From assembly GCA_001303545.1 (NCBI GenBank), contig LJUA01000023.1, positions 1-17,423 on the forward strand: a stretch of 17,423 nt of DNA. Direction: 5' to 3'. Made by a program: the position numbers and the translations under genes. This document shows positions 14,789 to 17,423 of this stretch, piece after piece (positions within the stretch are counted from its first letter, which is position 1; each line of letters opens with the position of its first letter). Below the pieces are notes generated by a model. It made no database searches. It saw nothing but the letters and a program-made list of their open reading frames with translations, and was not told the DNA's origin. The DNA is from Dehalococcoidia bacterium SM23_28_2 (GTDB lineage: Bacteria; Chloroflexota; Dehalococcoidia; SM23-28-2).

Positions 14789-15599
14789 CAAACTGTCCCT
14801 CTAGAGTCTTGAACGTGATGCTTCCGGCCAAGAGAGCGAGGGCCGTGAACACCAAGGCCGGCCAGATCTCGACGCCAGGAAGCTGGTCGTACAGAAACAG
14901 GTTCCGCCACGCCTGAATGAGCGGGGCCATCGGGTTGAGATATATCACCGCGCCCAGCCTCTCCTCGACCAGGGAGAGCGGATAAAGGATGGGAGTGAGA
15001 TAAAACCAAAGGGTCATCAAGACCTCGACCAGGTGCTCTAGGTCACGCAGGAATACGTTGAACGACGCCACCAACAGCACAGCCCCCGCCAGCATCAGAA
15101 GTTGGATGGCCGTGAGCAAGGGAAGGCCAAGCAACCACGTGGGGCGAGGGTAGTAACCCGCAATAACGAGAAGCACCACCAATATCGGGATCGATAGGGC
15201 GAAGTGCAAGAGCTGGCTGGTAACAGCCGACAAAGGCAGGACAAAACGGGGGAAGTAGACCTTCTTGAGGAGCGCGGCATTGTTGGAGAACGAGGCGGCG
15301 GAGGACTGGATCGAGGCCTGGAACCAAGTCCAGGGGAACAGCGCCGCCAGCAGGAATAGGACGTAGGGAGCATCAGACCCCACTCTTATGCGCAGAACGG
15401 TACTCAGAGCGAAGGAGAAGACTAGGGCCTGAAGCAGAGGCTTAGCCAGCGTCCATAGGAGCCCGAGGACGGTGCCCTCATAGCGCAGCTTCACATCCCG
15501 CGCAGTCAGGAGCAGCAACAGCTCCCACGTGCGGGCCACCCCCCTGAGGTTCAGCCGCTCGAGCGAACCAGCGTAGCTAGCGGACGAAGCCGCGGCCAC
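14775..15599 (-). CDS. wzm: Polysaccharide ABC transporter permease (Wzm type)
   Basis: 274 residues from GTG, with GGGGGA three bases upstream. It is an ABC-2 permease: the amphipathic start LLLLLTARDVKLRYEGTVLGLLWTLAKPLL, then about six membrane helices (46-68, 79-97, 121-148, 157-182, 190-212, 243-262). The family marks SNNAALLKKVYFPRFVLPLS, NVFLRDLEHLVEV, LTPILYPLS and NPMAPLIQAWRN are all present. With the ATPase it should move a lipid-linked glycan to the outer face of the cytoplasmic membrane. It is the first gene of the minus-strand operon, divergent from rmlA. Confidence 0.95.
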
Positions 15600-15632
15600 A
15601 GTTCCCCCAAAACGTTCACAGTGCTACCTCGT

Positions 15633-15661
15633 AGACTAGCAGGCCGGAGGCCACCAATCAA
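15633..15661 (-). promoter_or_regulatory. Possible promoter of the wzm operon
   Basis: On the minus strand TTGATT (15656-15661) and TAGTCT (15633-15638) are 17 bases apart. The -35 is good but the -10 is poor, so this is only the best candidate in the 146-base region divergent from rmlA. Confidence 0.3.
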
Positions 15662-15688
15662 GAAGAGGCCGACCGCCTGCAGGGTCGC

Positions 15689-15717
15689 TTGCCTTCAATA
15701 CCATCGGAAGGTACAAT
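15689..15717 (+). promoter_or_regulatory. Promoter of rmlA
   Basis: TTGCCT (15689-15694), a 17-base spacer and TACAAT (15712-15717). Transcription would start near 15724, about 20 bases before the rmlA ATG, whose ribosome-binding site is GCTGAGGT. Confidence 0.6.
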
Positions 15718-15745
15718 ACGCCTAGCCTAGTTCAGGCTGAGGTCT

Positions 15746-16828
15746 ATGGCAAAGGAGAAGCTCAGGGGCCTCATCCTCAGCGGCGGTAAGGGTGAACGCC
15801 TGCGTCCCTTCACTTATTCCGGCGCCAAACAGCTAGTGCCCATAGCCAACAAACCCGTCCTCTTCTACGTCATCGAGGATCTGGTAGCCTGCGGCATCAC
15901 CGACATCGGCATCGTGGTCGGCGATACGCAGGCCCAAGTGAAGGAAGCCGTGGGGGATGGCGATCGCTTCGGTGCCAGGGTGGCCTACATCCAGCAGGAG
16001 GCCCCCCTGGGCATTGCCCATGCTGTGAAGATCGCCGCCGATTTCCTGGCCGATCATCCCTTCGTCCTCTACCTGGGCGACAACCTGGTGCTGGGCGGCG
16101 TGGCTTCCTTTGTGCAGCGCTTTCGCGGCGATTCCAGCAACTGCCAGATTCTTCTCAGGCGGGTGGATACCCCCCAGAGCTTCGGCGTGGCCGAGATGGT
16201 GGACGGCCGGGTGGCGCGGGTGGTGGAGAAGCCAAGCCAGCCGACCAGCGACCTGGCGGTGATCGGCGTGTACATGTTCGACCGGCATGTGTTCGAGGCG
16301 GTGCAGCAGCTACGGCCATCGGCCCGCGGCGAGCTGGAGATCACCGATACCATCCAGTACCTGATCGACAAGGGATTGGCCGTCCAGGCCCAGGAATTGA
16401 ACCAGTACTGGATGGACACCGGCAAGATGGGCGACATCCTGGAGGCCAATGCGGTTGTGCTTGATGCCCTGCCATCCCGGATGGAAGGCAGCATCGACAG
16501 CGCTTCGCGGGTAGGGGGCAAGGTGATCGTCGAGCGCGGCGCTCAGGTGATCAACAGCGTACTGGAGGGCCCGCTGATCATCGGCGAGGAGAGCCGCATC
16601 GTCGATTCGCAGATAGGGCCTCACACCTCCATCTATCACCACTGCCAGGTGGAAGGCAGCCGCATCGCCAACAGCGTTGTCCTGGAGCACACGCTCATCG
16701 AGCGCGTGGGCTACCGGATCGAGGACAGCCTGATCGGCCGCTACGTGGAACTGCGGGGCGACGGCAAGACGGAAGAGCGGTGTTGCGCCCTCACTCTGGG
16801 CGACCACAGCCAGATTCGAGCGGTTTAG
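15746..16828 (+). CDS. rmlA: Glucose-1-phosphate thymidylyltransferase, long type
   Basis: 360 residues. It joins dTTP and glucose 1-phosphate to dTDP-glucose, the first step to dTDP-rhamnose and related deoxysugars. The nucleotidyltransferase domain (1-240) has LSGGKGERLRPFTYSGAKQL (11-30), the metal-binding GDN (111-113), VEKPSQPTSD, GELEITD (195-201) and WMDTGK. Residues 250-357 are a left-handed beta-helix of hexapeptide repeats (VIVERGAQVINSVLEG and following), which distinguishes the long StrD-like form from the short RmlA of enterobacteria. Donor specificity for dTTP is inferred from this form and from rmlB next door. rmlB starts 10 bases downstream. Confidence 0.93.
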   Translation: MAKEKLRGLILSGGKGERLRPFTYSGAKQLVPIANKPVLFYVIEDLVACGITDIGIVVGDTQAQVKEAVGDGDRFGARVAYIQQEAPLGIAHAVKIAADFLADHPFVLYLGDNLVLGGVASFVQRFRGDSSNCQILLRRVDTPQSFGVAEMVDGRVARVVEKPSQPTSDLAVIGVYMFDRHVFEAVQQLRPSARGELEITDTIQYLIDKGLAVQAQELNQYWMDTGKMGDILEANAVVLDALPSRMEGSIDSASRVGGKVIVERGAQVINSVLEGPLIIGEESRIVDSQIGPHTSIYHHCQVEGSRIANSVVLEHTLIERVGYRIEDSLIGRYVELRGDGKTEERCCALTLGDHSQIRAV

Positions 16829-16838
16829 GGGCTGTTTG

Positions 16839-17423
16839 ATGCGCACCATCTTGGTCACCGGCGGGGCGGGATTCATTGGCAGTCACTTTGTGCGCCGTCT
16901 GCTGCGCGAGCACCCTGAGTATGCGGTCATCAACGTCGACAAGCTCACCTACGCCGGCAATCGCGACAACCTGCGCGATGTGGAGGACGACCCCCGCTAT
17001 CGCTTCGTCCACGGCGACATCTGCGACCGCCAGCTCATGGACGAGCTGGTGGCCGAGGCCGGCGCCCAGCCTGGCCGCCGAGACCCACGTTGACCGCTCG
17101 CTTCTGACAGCCGACGCTTTCATCAAGACCGACGTTCATGGCACCTACGTTCTCCTCTCCGCCGCCCGCGAGCATGGCATCGAGCGCTTCGTCTATGTCT
17201 CCACCGATGAAGTCTACGGCGAGGTGCCCGACGGCTATTTCTCTCGCGAGGTCGACCCGCTTCGGCCCCGCAACCCCTACGCGGCCAGCAAAGCGGCCGC
17301 CGATATGCTCTGCCTGGCCTTCTTCTCCTCCTACGGCCTGCCGGTGATTGTCAGCCGGGGCGTCAACACTGTGGGGCCTTGCCAGTATCCGGAGAAGATG
17401 GTTCCTCTGTTCGTCACCAACGC
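16839..17423 (+). pseudogene. rmlB: dTDP-glucose 4,6-dehydratase, frame broken, runs off the window
   Basis: RmlB removes water from dTDP-glucose to give dTDP-4-keto-6-deoxyglucose. The first part (ATG 16839, with AGGGG upstream) has the NAD-binding TGGAGFIGSHFVRRLL and DKLTYAGNRDNL, and reaches HGDICDRQLMDELVAEAGAQ before turning into PGRRDPR and a stop at 17091-17093. The second part starts at 17071 in the next frame with LAAETHVDRSLLTADAFIKTDVHGTY and continues through the catalytic STDEVYGE and YAASKAAAD (Tyr-x3-Lys) to PEKMVPLFVTN at the edge. Between GAQ and LAAETHVD the family has about four to five more residues (a strand such as AVVH), so a short deletion of 11 or 14 bases, not just one base, is implied. 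It may be a real mutation or a sequence/assembly error. Confidence 0.82.

Noticed and set aside
17138..17347. Open frame within the second part of rmlB
   Set aside because: It is a different frame from the conserved dehydratase sequence STDEVYGE...YAASK and is rich in Ser/Pro without a domain.

Overview
The window reads as a stretch of a high-GC bacterial chromosome with tightly packed genes, frequent GTG/TTG starts and very short spacers. Nothing in it fixes the lineage. The mix of a DtxR-type regulator with a feoA-feoA-feoB cluster, MgtE, a MacB/FtsX-like transporter and a Wzm/Wzt polysaccharide locus fits a Chloroflexota-like organism, but that is an inference from gene content, not a phylogenetic result. 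I found no CRISPR array, insertion sequence, prophage gene or rRNA.

Layout. (1) 3-932: the C-terminal two thirds of an acyl-CoA synthetase, cut by the window edge. It converges on and overlaps a two-domain GNAT acetyltransferase (847-1851, minus). (2) 1852-2135: a divergent promoter region holding two look-alike palindromes in front of a ferrous-iron operon. (3) 2136-5829: that operon, made of a DtxR-type iron regulator, two FeoA proteins, FeoB split into separate GTPase and membrane proteins, and a FeoC-like protein with three cysteines. (4) 5974-7780: a MacB/FtsX-like permease and its ATPase. (5) 7869-8024: promoter, hairpin and tRNA-His(GTG). (6) 8109-8534: a small lipoprotein, ending exactly where the convergent mgtE gene (8535-9881, minus) ends. 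(7) 9934-10096: promoter and tRNA-Arg(TCG), then a small two-helix membrane protein. (8) 10322-15599, minus strand: a polysaccharide locus reading wzm, wzt, a large GT4-GT2 fusion and a GT4 glycosyltransferase. (9) 15746-17423, plus strand: rmlA and an rmlB whose reading frame is broken and which runs off the window.

How the parts work together. The regulator has all seven residues that bind metal in DtxR, and its gene is preceded by two similar palindromes, the second covering its own ribosome-binding site. The simplest reading is that iron-loaded regulator shuts off its own operon, and so Fe(II) uptake through the split FeoB. On the right, RmlA and RmlB would make a dTDP-deoxysugar precursor, the glycosyltransferases would build a glycan, and Wzm/Wzt would export it across the membrane. 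The Wzt lacks the extra C-terminal glycan-binding domain seen in some homologues.

Most worth a second look: the truly split FeoB with its own ribosome-binding site, the twin operator, the rmlB frame break, the read-through tail of the acetyltransferase, the tRNA promoters sharing a 10-base core, and the GC-poor half of the fusion glycosyltransferase.
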